The notes under the pieces: model-generated
Told to the model about the DNA's origin: nothing
Seen by the model: only the letters and a program-made list of their open reading frames with translations
The model's database searches: none
In this document: piece after piece, positions 26,323 to 32,653 of the stretch
How the letters are laid out: the number at the start of each line of letters is the position of its first letter
Numbering within the stretch: the stretch's first letter is position 1
Made by a program: the position numbers and the translations under genes
NCBI GenBank assembly: GCA_001298555.1
Contig: LJCW01000341.1
Coordinates: 1 to 46,276, forward strand
Length of the DNA: 46,276 bases
Direction of reading: 5' to 3'
DNA from: Actinobacteria bacterium OV450
GTDB taxonomy: Bacteria > Actinomycetota > Actinomycetes > Streptomycetales > Streptomycetaceae

Positions 26323-27035
26323 TGCGAGAACGTCAGATGGTGGGACAGGAGACCCCGGACGGGGTGGCGGAGCGGCCGCGGGGCGCCGTCGTCCGCGACG
26401 CCCTCGGGGTCGGGGTGGCCGTCGGGCTGTCCGGGTTCGCGTTCGGGGTGACCGCCGCCGGGGCCGGGGTCAGCGTGCTCCAGGCCTGCGTCCTGAGCCT
26501 GCTGGTGTTCACCGGCGCCTCCCAGTTCGCGCTGGTCGGGGCGCTGGCCGCGGGCGGGAACCCGTTCACCGCGGCCGCCGGCGCCTTCTTCCTCGGCACC
26601 CGGAACGCCTTCTACGGGCTGCGGCTGTCCCAGCTGCTGGCCCTGCCCGGGCCGGTGCGGCCGCTCGCCGCCCACTGGGTGATCGACGAGACCACCGCCG
26701 TGGCACTGGCCCAGCCGGGCCGCAGGTCGGCGCGGCTCGGGTTCACCGTGACCGGGCTGAGCCTGTACGTCCTGTGGAACCTGACCACCCTGCTCGGCGC
26801 CCTCGGCGCAGAAGCCCTGGGCGACACCGCCGCCTGGGGACTGGACGCCGCCGGACCGGCCGTATTCCTGGCCCTGCTCGCGCCGATGCTGAAGACCGCC
26901 ACCGAGCGGGCCGTCGCCGCCCTGGCCGTCGTCCTCGGACTGGGCCTGCTCCCCGTGCTGCCCGCCGGGCTGCCGGTCCTCGTCGCCGCGCTCGCCGCCC
27001 CCGCCGTCCTCTGGCTGAAGGGACGCCGCTCGTGA
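26322..27035 (+). CDS. AzlC-family branched-chain amino acid exporter, large subunit
   Basis: 237 residues with about six membrane helices. Typical AzlC features are the start GVAVGLSGFAFGVTAAGAG, the TGASQFALVGALAAGGNPFTAAAGAFFLGTRNAFYG segment and HWVIDETTA. Together with an AzlD partner it forms a proton-driven exporter of branched-chain amino acids (or analogues). GTG 26322 is chosen for the TACGGT element 6 nt upstream; ATG 26337 is an alternative, and neither has a Shine-Dalgarno. The stop overlaps the next gene's start by 4 nt (GTGA), so the two subunits are translationally coupled. The upstream AraC-type gene probably controls it. Confidence 0.88.
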   Translation: MRERQMVGQETPDGVAERPRGAVVRDALGVGVAVGLSGFAFGVTAAGAGVSVLQACVLSLLVFTGASQFALVGALAAGGNPFTAAAGAFFLGTRNAFYGLRLSQLLALPGPVRPLAAHWVIDETTAVALAQPGRRSARLGFTVTGLSLYVLWNLTTLLGALGAEALGDTAAWGLDAAGPAVFLALLAPMLKTATERAVAALAVVLGLGLLPVLPAGLPVLVAALAAPAVLWLKGRRS

Positions 27036-27340
27036 ACGTCTGGACCGCCATCGCGCTCACCGTCGTCGGCTGCTACGCCGTCAAGCTCGCCGGGCTGCTC
27101 GTGCCGGCCGGGGCCCTGGAACGGCCGGCGGTGCGCCGCCTCGCCGCGCTGCTGCCGGTCGCGCTGCTCGCCGCGCTCACCGCCCAGCAGACCTTCGGCA
27201 CCGCGCACGGCCTCGCGCTCGACGCCCGCGCCGCAGGGCTGGCCGCGGCCGGGCTCGCGCTGCTGCTTCGGGCGCCGTTCCTGCTGGTCGTCGGCGCGGC
27301 CGTGGTCGTCACCGCGGGAGTGCGGGCCCTGGGCGGGTAG
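27032..27340 (+). CDS. AzlD-family branched-chain amino acid exporter, small subunit
   Basis: 102 residues with three to four hydrophobic helices (VWTAIALTVVGCYAVKLAGLLV, VRRLAALLPVALLAALTAQQTF, AGLAAAGLALLLRAPFLLVVGAAVVVTAGVRALGG), which is the AzlD/DUF931 pattern and normal length. GTG 27032 overlaps the azlC stop. The last 32 bp overlap the 3' end of the convergent gene at 27309-28298. Confidence 0.88.
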   Translation: MNVWTAIALTVVGCYAVKLAGLLVPAGALERPAVRRLAALLPVALLAALTAQQTFGTAHGLALDARAAGLAAAGLALLLRAPFLLVVGAAVVVTAGVRALGG

Positions 27341-28298
27341 CGTCCGCCGCGGGACCGCCGACCAGCGGGCGCCCGTACGCGCGCAGCGTCAGCAGGGCCT
27401 CCAGCGTGGCGATCGGACGCCGTTCCAGCGAGCTGCCCGGCGCCCACGCCAGGCGTCGCACCGGCCAGCCACCGTCCGGCTGCTGCCCCGCGGCCAGGAA
27501 GTCCAGCGAACGCCTCACCTCCTCGTCGGTGAACCAGCCGCGCGCCAGCGACTCGGGCCGGCGGGCCACGTCGTGGGGGAACAGCTGCTCGCCCGGTGCG
27601 CAGCCCGGGTACGGCGGGTACTCCCGGCGCCGGCGCGGGTCGAGTACGACGAGCCGCTGCTCGCGCACGAGCCGCCCGAGCCGGTCCGCGGCCGCCACCG
27701 CCCGCGCCCGGTCGGGGGCGCCGTCGAGGAACGCCACCGCGCTCTGGACCTCGTACGGGTTCGCGTGGCGCATCGTCTCGACCCGTTCCCAGCAGAAGTC
27801 CGTGGCCCGGAACAGCCACGCGTGCCAGATCCGGTTGCGGTGCAGCACGCCGACCACGGGGCCGGTGGTGAGCAGCTCGCCCGGCGGGTCGTCGTACACC
27901 GGGTGGTACGGGGCCGCGGGGTAGGCGCGCGGCGCCGGGAGGACCACCGGGAGCGCGCCGTCCGCGGTGGAGACACGGGTCAGGTGGCGGCAGAGCCGCT
28001 CGATCCGCTGTCCGGCGCAGCGGCCCAGGCCGTCCAGGACCCGCAGGGCGTGCGCGGTGTGCAGCGGCTGGCTGAGCGGACCGCGCAGGTCCGGATCGAG
28101 GGCGTGGCCGTAGCCGCCGTCGGCGTTGAGGTAGGACCCGAGGGCGGTGTCCACCGCGTCGGGGTCCCCGCCGAGGAAGTGGAACGCGAACCGCCGCTGC
28201 TCCAGCACCCGGGCCGTGAGCCAGATGAACCGCTCGGCGCGGGCCAGCGGGGACGGCGGCCCGGTCGGGGCCGGCGCGCAAGCTTCGTCTCCAGGCAT
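27309..28298 (-). CDS. Prenyltransferase/squalene-cyclase alpha-toroid repeat protein, hypothetical
   Basis: 329 residues. Aromatic QW-like repeats are visible (GSYLNADGGYGHALDPD near 50-70 and LAAGQQPDGGWPVRRL near 270-285), suggesting an alpha/alpha-toroid fold as in terpene cyclases and protein prenyltransferases. The DxDD or DCTAE catalytic motifs of triterpene cyclases are absent and the protein is about half their length, so a cyclase function is not claimed. ATG 28298 is selected because TACGGT lies 6 nt upstream (leaderless), while a longer frame to 28490 would run through the divergent promoter region and the neighbouring gene. The 3' end overlaps azlD by 32 bp. Confidence 0.72.
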   Translation of the reverse strand: MPGDEACAPAPTGPPSPLARAERFIWLTARVLEQRRFAFHFLGGDPDAVDTALGSYLNADGGYGHALDPDLRGPLSQPLHTAHALRVLDGLGRCAGQRIERLCRHLTRVSTADGALPVVLPAPRAYPAAPYHPVYDDPPGELLTTGPVVGVLHRNRIWHAWLFRATDFCWERVETMRHANPYEVQSAVAFLDGAPDRARAVAAADRLGRLVREQRLVVLDPRRRREYPPYPGCAPGEQLFPHDVARRPESLARGWFTDEEVRRSLDFLAAGQQPDGGWPVRRLAWAPGSSLERRPIATLEALLTLRAYGRPLVGGPAADATRPGPALPR

Positions 28299-28304
28299 GC
28301 GTGC

Positions 28305-28310
28305 ACCGTA
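28305..28310 (-). promoter_or_regulatory. -10 element (TACGGT) for the leaderless toroid-repeat gene
   Basis: TACGGT on the minus strand, 6 nt before ATG 28298. No recognisable -35 in the GC-rich stretch upstream. Confidence 0.4.
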
Positions 28311-28379
28311 GGACGCGGCGGCGCGGGGGCGGGGGGCGAACGGCGCCGGTGCACTCTTGCGGGGCGGGATACTGGGGAC

Positions 28380-28574
28380 ATGCGGTTGACGATTTTCTGG
28401 GAGCGGATGGCCGAGCACTTCGGTGCGGCGTACGCGGACTCCTTCGCGCGGGACCACGTCATGACGGAACTCGGCGGGCGCACCGTCCACCAGGCGCTCG
28501 ACGCGGGCTGGGAGGCCAAGGACGTGTGGCGCGCGGTGTGTGCGGCGATGGACGTGCCGGCCTCGCTGCGCTGA
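28380..28574 (+). CDS. DUF3046 family small protein
   Basis: 64 residues (MRLTIFWERMAEHFGAAYADSFARDHVM...WRAVCAAMDVPASLR), matching the length and the WERM/ARDHV core of the DUF3046 family, which is conserved near recA in actinobacteria (for example Rv2738c beside M. tuberculosis recA). No biochemical role is known. The ATG at 28380 is preceded by GATACT six bases upstream and has no Shine-Dalgarno, so it may be leaderless. It diverges from the gene starting at 28298. Confidence 0.88.
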   Translation: MRLTIFWERMAEHFGAAYADSFARDHVMTELGGRTVHQALDAGWEAKDVWRAVCAAMDVPASLR

Positions 28575-28624
28575 CGCCGGCGGCCGTTTCCCCGCCGTGC
28601 GACGGGTGGGACAAACTGGTGCGC

Positions 28625-29905
28625 GTGGCAGCCACCGATGAGACGACCGTGACGACGACCGACACCGCCGGGACGACGGGGACGGGCGGCCCGGCCGCCG
28701 TGACGCGCCAGGCCGGACCGGCCGGCGATCCGGGGGGCCCGGCCGGTCCCGCCGATCCTGCGGGTCCGCCCGGCGGGGCCGGCGCAGCGGTGGCGGCCGG
28801 GGCCCGGATGCCGCGCTGGCTGCCGCGCGCGATCGTCCTCGCCCTGGCCCTCGTGGCGTGCTTCCAGCTCGGCAGCTGGGCCTTCCACCAGCTGATCGGG
28901 CTGCTGGTCAACATCCTGATCGCGTTCTTCCTCGCGCTGGCGATCGAACCCGCCGTGGCGCGGATGTCAGCTCGCGGGATGCGCCGCGGGCTCGCCACCT
29001 TCCTCGTGTTCCTCGGCGTGTTCATCGCCGCCGCCGGGTTCGTCGTCCTGCTCGGCTCGATGCTCGCCGGTCAGATCGTCGACATGGTGGAGGGCTTCCC
29101 GCGCTACCTCGACCGCGTGATCGACTCGATCAACACCACCTTCCACACCAAGCTGTCCCGGCTCGCGATCCAGGACAGCCTGCTGCACTCCGACTGGCTC
29201 CAGAAGTACGTGCAGAACAGCGCGACCGGCGTGCTCGACGTCTCCGCCACCGTGCTCGGCGGACTCTTCCGGCTGCTGACGGTCGGTCTCTTCTCCTTCT
29301 ACTTCGCCGCCGACGGGCCGGGACTGCGGCGCGCGCTGTGTTCCGTACTGCCGCCGGCGAAGCAGTCGGAGGTGCTGCGCGCCTGGGAGATCGCCGTCGC
29401 CAAGACCGGCGGCTACCTGTACTCGCGCGGCCTGATGGCCCTGGTCTCCGGCATCGCGCACTACGTCGTCTTCGCGGTCCTCGACGTGCCGTACGCGCCC
29501 GCCCTCGCGGTGTGGGTGGGGCTGGTCTCCCAGTTCATCCCCACCATCGGCACCTACCTGGCGGGCGCGCTGCCGATGCTGATCGCGTTCACCGTCGACC
29601 CCTGGTACGCGCTGTACGTCCTCGGGTTCGTCGTGATCTACCAGCAGTTCGAGAACTACGTGCTCCAGCCGAAGCTGACCGCGCGGACCGTGGACATCCA
29701 CCCCGCGGTGGCCTTCGGCTCGGTCATCGCCGGCACGGCCCTGCTGGGCGCGGTCGGGGCGCTCATCGCGATCCCGGCCGTCGCCACGCTGCAGGCCTTC
29801 CTCGGCGCGTACGTGAAGCGGTACGCGCTGACGGAGGGCGCGGAGGGCGCGGAGTCCGCTACTCCCCGTCGCTCCCGCCGAGTACGGCTGCCAGGGCTTC
29901 GGTGA
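28625..29905 (+). CDS. AI-2E family transporter (PerM/YdiK type)
   Basis: About 426 residues. A Thr/Gly/Pro-rich cytoplasmic N-terminus (about 1-60) leads to seven to eight membrane helices, with the family features FFLALAIEPAVARMSARGMRRGLATFLVFL, the central soluble-like region (VDMVEGFPRYLDRVIDSINTTF...), LVSQFIPTIGTYLAGALPMLIAF and QQFENYVLQPKLTARTVDIHPAVAFGSVIAGTALLGAVGALIAIPAVATLQAF. Members include TqsA, PerM and Na+/H+ antiporters, so the substrate is open. GTG 28625 is chosen because CAAACT lies 7 nt upstream (leaderless); GTG 28619 is also possible. The 3' end overlaps the convergent Clp-N/HTH gene by 47 bp. Confidence 0.85.
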   Translation: MAATDETTVTTTDTAGTTGTGGPAAVTRQAGPAGDPGGPAGPADPAGPPGGAGAAVAAGARMPRWLPRAIVLALALVACFQLGSWAFHQLIGLLVNILIAFFLALAIEPAVARMSARGMRRGLATFLVFLGVFIAAAGFVVLLGSMLAGQIVDMVEGFPRYLDRVIDSINTTFHTKLSRLAIQDSLLHSDWLQKYVQNSATGVLDVSATVLGGLFRLLTVGLFSFYFAADGPGLRRALCSVLPPAKQSEVLRAWEIAVAKTGGYLYSRGLMALVSGIAHYVVFAVLDVPYAPALAVWVGLVSQFIPTIGTYLAGALPMLIAFTVDPWYALYVLGFVVIYQQFENYVLQPKLTARTVDIHPAVAFGSVIAGTALLGAVGALIAIPAVATLQAFLGAYVKRYALTEGAEGAESATPRRSRRVRLPGLR

Positions 29906-30614
29906 CGGTCGCCTCGACGGCGGCCTTGTCCACGCCGAGGCCGCTGAGCAGGCCCTCGCCGTTCTCCAGTTCGAGGAGCGCGAGCAGGATGTGCTCGGTG
30001 CCCACGTAGCCGTGGCCCAGGCGCAGCGCCTCGCGGAAGGTCAGCTCCAGGGCCTTCTTGGCGCCCGTGTCGAAGGGGATCAGGTCCGGGATGTCGGTGG
30101 CGGCCTCGGGCAGGGCGGCGGTCGCGGCGGCCCGCACGGCGTCGGCGGAGACGTTCTGGGCGCCCAGGGCCACCATGGCGAGCCCCTCGGGCTCGGCCAG
30201 CAGGCCGAGGACCAGGTGCTCGGTGCGGATCTCGGTGCCGCCGGCCCTGCGTGCCGCGCTCTGGGAGGTCACCACGACGTTGCGGGCGCGGGGGGTGAAC
30301 CGGGCGAAGCCCTGGCCGGGGTCGAGGTCATTGCCGTCGCCCTTGTCGCTCTTGGGGACGAAGCGCTTCTGGGCGGCCTGGCGGGTGACGCCCATGCTGC
30401 GGCCGATGTCGGTCCAGGAGGCGCCGGAGCGGCGGGCCTGGTCGACGAAGTGGCCGATGAGGTGGTCGGCGACGTCCCCGAGGTGCTCGGCGGCGACGAC
30501 GGCCCCGCTGAGCTGCTCCAGGCTGTCGGTGTGGGCCTTCTTGATGGCCTCGATCAGGTCGTCGAGGCGTACCGGATTGGTCATGCGAACGGGTTCCACC
30601 GAAGGGTTCGTCAT
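29859..30614 (-). CDS. HTH protein with Clp N-terminal repeat domains
   Basis: 251 residues. The N-terminal third (about 12-90) carries a helix-turn-helix (ASWTDIGRSMGVTRQAAQKRF at about 65-85) after a long helix. The rest (about 100-250) contains two Clp_N repeats (FTPRARNVVVTSQSAARRAGGTEIRTEHLVLGLLAEPEG and FDTGAKKALELTFREALRLGHGYVGTEHILLALLELENGEGLLSGLGVD). No AAA+ domain is present, so it is not a ClpC/ClpB unfoldase; the Clp_N part probably senses a ligand or protein such as unfolded or Clp substrates. ATG 30614 is fixed by a TTGACA-18-TAGGGT promoter ending 7 nt upstream. Paired palindromes over that promoter suggest autorepression. Confidence 0.85.
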   Translation of the reverse strand: MTNPSVEPVRMTNPVRLDDLIEAIKKAHTDSLEQLSGAVVAAEHLGDVADHLIGHFVDQARRSGASWTDIGRSMGVTRQAAQKRFVPKSDKGDGNDLDPGQGFARFTPRARNVVVTSQSAARRAGGTEIRTEHLVLGLLAEPEGLAMVALGAQNVSADAVRAAATAALPEAATDIPDLIPFDTGAKKALELTFREALRLGHGYVGTEHILLALLELENGEGLLSGLGVDKAAVEATVTEALAAVLGGSDGE

Positions 30615-30619
30615 GAGTG

Positions 30620-30661
30620 CAACCCTAGGTTGACAGTCCGGCGGGTGTCAACCGTGGGTTG
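30620..30661. promoter_or_regulatory. Two CAACC-N3-GGTTG palindromes over the Clp-N/HTH promoter
   Basis: CAACCCTAGGTTG (30620-30632) and CAACCGTGGGTTG (30649-30661) have identical 5-bp arms and 3-bp centres, 29 bp apart start to start. The first covers the -10 hexamer and the second overlaps the -35, so a bound protein would block RNA polymerase. The adjacent HTH gene is the most likely source of that protein. Confidence 0.7.
30622..30651 (-). promoter_or_regulatory. Consensus leaderless promoter of the Clp-N/HTH gene
   Basis: Minus strand: perfect -35 TTGACA (30651-30646), an 18-nt spacer, -10 TAGGGT (30627-30622), then 7 nt to ATG 30614. It is the best housekeeping-type promoter in the window and predicts an mRNA starting at the ATG. 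Confidence 0.8.
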
Positions 30662-30724
30662 TCAGTCGGAGGGAAGTGGCGGCCGCGGTGGGGGTGGGGT
30701 AGCGGTGCGCTTGACAGGGAAATC

Positions 30725-30736
30725 GAACATCCATTC
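30725..30736 (+). promoter_or_regulatory. LexA (Cheo-type) box upstream of recA
   Basis: GAACATCCATTC resembles the Gram-positive SOS box GAAC-N4-GTTC (one substitution in the second arm). It lies 8 nt after a TTGACA hexamer (30711-30716), where LexA would block a damage-inducible promoter. The same element has been described for Streptomyces recA. Confidence 0.7.
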
Positions 30737-30775
30737 TGATGAGTTATCCACAGCCGAGACGGGCGCGGGAGCGCA

Positions 30776-30798
30776 TTGTCAGTGGCAGGCGTTAGCGT
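30776..30798 (+). promoter_or_regulatory. RecA-NDp (PafBC-type) promoter of recA
   Basis: TTGTCAGTG (30776-30784), exactly 8 nt, then TAGCGT (30793-30798) matches the published RecA-NDp motif tTGTCRgtg-N8-TAnnnT at every position. In mycobacteria this promoter class is activated by PafBC after DNA damage, independently of LexA and RecA. The start would be near 30805, about 37 nt before ATG 30842. Confidence 0.8.
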
Positions 30799-30841
30799 CA
30801 ATGGCGTGAAGCGATCGACTCAAGCAAACCGGGTGGAACCC

Positions 30842-31954
30842 ATGGCAGGCACCGACCGCGAGAAGGCTCTCGACGCCGCTCTCGCACAGATTGAACGGCA
30901 ATTCGGCAAGGGTGCGGTCATGCGCCTCGGCGACAAGCCGAACGACCCCATCGAGGTCATCCCCACCGGGTCGACCGCGCTGGACATCGCCCTCGGCGTC
31001 GGCGGGCTGCCCCGCGGCCGTGTGATCGAGGTGTACGGCCCGGAGTCCTCCGGTAAGACGACCCTGACCCTGCACGCCGTGGCCAACGCGCAGAAGGCCG
31101 GCGGCACCGTCGCCTTCGTGGACGCCGAGCACGCGCTCGACCCGGAGTACGCGAAGGCCCTCGGCGTCGACACCGACAACCTCATCCTGTCGCAGCCGGA
31201 CACCGGCGAGCAGGCGCTGGAGATCGTGGACATGCTGGTCCGCTCCGGCGCCCTCGACCTCATCGTCATCGACTCCGTGGCCGCGCTCGTGCCGCGCGCG
31301 GAGATCGAGGGCGAGATGGGCGACTCGCACGTGGGTCTCCAGGCCCGGCTGATGAGCCAGGCGCTCCGGAAGATCACCGGTGCGCTCAACCAGTCCAAGA
31401 CCACCGCGATCTTCATCAACCAGCTCCGCGAGAAGATCGGTGTGATGTTCGGCTCGCCGGAGACCACCACCGGTGGCCGCGCGCTGAAGTTCTACGCCTC
31501 CGTGCGCATCGACATCCGCCGCATCGAGACCCTCAAGGACGGCACGGAGGCGGTCGGCAACCGCACCCGCTGCAAGGTGGTCAAGAACAAGGTCGCGCCG
31601 CCCTTCAAGCAGGCCGAGTTCGACATCCTCTACGGCCAGGGCATCAGCCGCGAGGGCGGCCTGATCGACATGGGCGTGGAGCACGGCTTCATCCGCAAGG
31701 CCGGCGCCTGGTACACGTACGAGGGCGACCAACTGGGCCAGGGCAAGGAGAACGCCCGCAACTTCCTGAAGGACAACCCCGACCTCGCCAACGAGATCGA
31801 GCGGAAGATCAAGGAGAAGCTGGGCGTGGGCGTGCGCAAGGACGCCGCCACCGACGAGGCGGCCACCGCTGCTGCGCCGGCCGACGCCGCGGCCGTGCCC
31901 GCCCCCGCGTCGAAGGCCAAGACGACGGCCAAGGCCGCCGTCGCCAAGAGCTGA
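30842..31954 (+). CDS. recA: Recombinase RecA
   Basis: 370 residues. It forms ATP-dependent filaments on single-stranded DNA, pairs homologous DNA, and stimulates LexA self-cleavage. Walker A GPESSGKTT is at 66-74, the same numbering as in E. coli. Other motifs: VDAEHALDP, LIVIDSVAALVPRAEIEGEMGD, LMSQALRKITG and FINQLREKIGVMFGSPETTTGG. The C-terminus (about 335-370) is Ala/Lys-rich instead of the acidic tail of E. coli RecA. ATG 30842 follows GGGTGGA. An in-frame GTG at 30806 lies exactly 7 nt after the TAGCGT -10, so a leaderless form with 12 extra residues is possible. recX begins 2 nt after the stop. Confidence 0.97.
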   Translation: MAGTDREKALDAALAQIERQFGKGAVMRLGDKPNDPIEVIPTGSTALDIALGVGGLPRGRVIEVYGPESSGKTTLTLHAVANAQKAGGTVAFVDAEHALDPEYAKALGVDTDNLILSQPDTGEQALEIVDMLVRSGALDLIVIDSVAALVPRAEIEGEMGDSHVGLQARLMSQALRKITGALNQSKTTAIFINQLREKIGVMFGSPETTTGGRALKFYASVRIDIRRIETLKDGTEAVGNRTRCKVVKNKVAPPFKQAEFDILYGQGISREGGLIDMGVEHGFIRKAGAWYTYEGDQLGQGKENARNFLKDNPDLANEIERKIKEKLGVGVRKDAATDEAATAAAPADAAAVPAPASKAKTTAKAAVAKS

Positions 31955-31956
31955 CC

Positions 31957-32556
31957 GTGCGGGAGCGGGAAAGGGGCGGCGGAACCGGCGGCCGGGAGAA
32001 CCGTCGCGAAGGCCGCCGGGAAGCCCGCCCGGAACTGCCGCCCCAGAGTCCCGAGGAGCAGGCGCGGGCGATCTGCCTGCGCCTGCTCACCGGGATGCCG
32101 CGTACCCGGCGGCAGCTCGCGGACGCCCTCGACAAGCGGGGCATCCCCGAGGACGTGTCGCAGGAGGTCCTCTCCCGGTTCGAGGAGGTCGGCCTGATCG
32201 ACGACGCCGCCTTCGCCGGGGCCTGGGTCGAGTCCCGGCACCGCGGCCGGGGCCTCGCCCGCCGGGCACTCGCGCAGGAACTGCGCACCAAGGGGGTGCA
32301 CGCCACCCTCGTCCAGGAGGCCCTGGAACAGCTGGACTCCGACCAGGAGGAGCAGACCGCCCGGGAGCTCGTGGAGCGCAAGCTCCGTGCCACCCGGGGC
32401 CTGGAGCGGGACAAGCGGATCCGGCGCCTCGCCGGGATGCTCGCCCGCAAGGGATACCCGGAGGGCATGGCCCTGCGGGTGGTCCGGCGCGCGATGGAAC
32501 AAGAGGGCGACGACGGCACGGACGCGGGCGACGACCCGGGGTACCCCCGGTTCTGA
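31957..32556 (+). CDS. recX: Regulatory protein RecX
   Basis: 199 residues: a basic Arg/Gly-rich N-terminus (1-30) followed by three repeats of the three-helix RecX module (about 35-180: ARAICLRLLTGMPRTRRQLADALDKRGIPEDVSQEVLSRFEEVGLIDDAAFAGAWVESRH, GLARRALAQELRTKGVHATLVQEALEQL, RIRRLAGMLARKGYPEGMALRVVRRAME). RecX caps or destabilises RecA filaments. GTG 31957 begins 2 nt after the recA stop, with no separate promoter, so it is co-transcribed at a lower level. In S. lividans recX is needed to limit RecA toxicity on overproduction. Confidence 0.93.
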   Translation: MRERERGGGTGGRENRREGRREARPELPPQSPEEQARAICLRLLTGMPRTRRQLADALDKRGIPEDVSQEVLSRFEEVGLIDDAAFAGAWVESRHRGRGLARRALAQELRTKGVHATLVQEALEQLDSDQEEQTARELVERKLRATRGLERDKRIRRLAGMLARKGYPEGMALRVVRRAMEQEGDDGTDAGDDPGYPRF

Positions 32557-32568
32557 ACCAGGCCGCGG

Positions 32569-32598
32569 GGCCCGGGGGGTGGGGCTAGCCCCCGGGCC
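32569..32598 (+). terminator. Terminator after recA-recX
   Basis: GGCCCGGGGG (32569-32578) pairs with CCCCCGGGCC (32589-32598) around a 10-nt loop, 13 nt after the recX stop. No T-tract. Confidence 0.65.
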
Positions 32599-32653
32599 GG
32601 GACGCCAGGGCGCTTCACTGCCAACAGGCTCTTGCAGCGCCAGAGTTGACCGC

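Noticed and set aside
28299..28490. 64-residue N-terminal extension of the toroid-repeat protein
   Set aside because: It would overlap the divergent DUF3046 gene and both promoters. The TACGGT-N6-ATG at 28298 gives a better start.
30664..30700. Second TTGTCAGTC that looked like another RecA-NDp promoter
   Set aside because: No TAnnnT occurs 8 nt downstream (GTGGCG is found instead). This TTGTCAG is part of the CAACC-N3-GGTTG palindrome.
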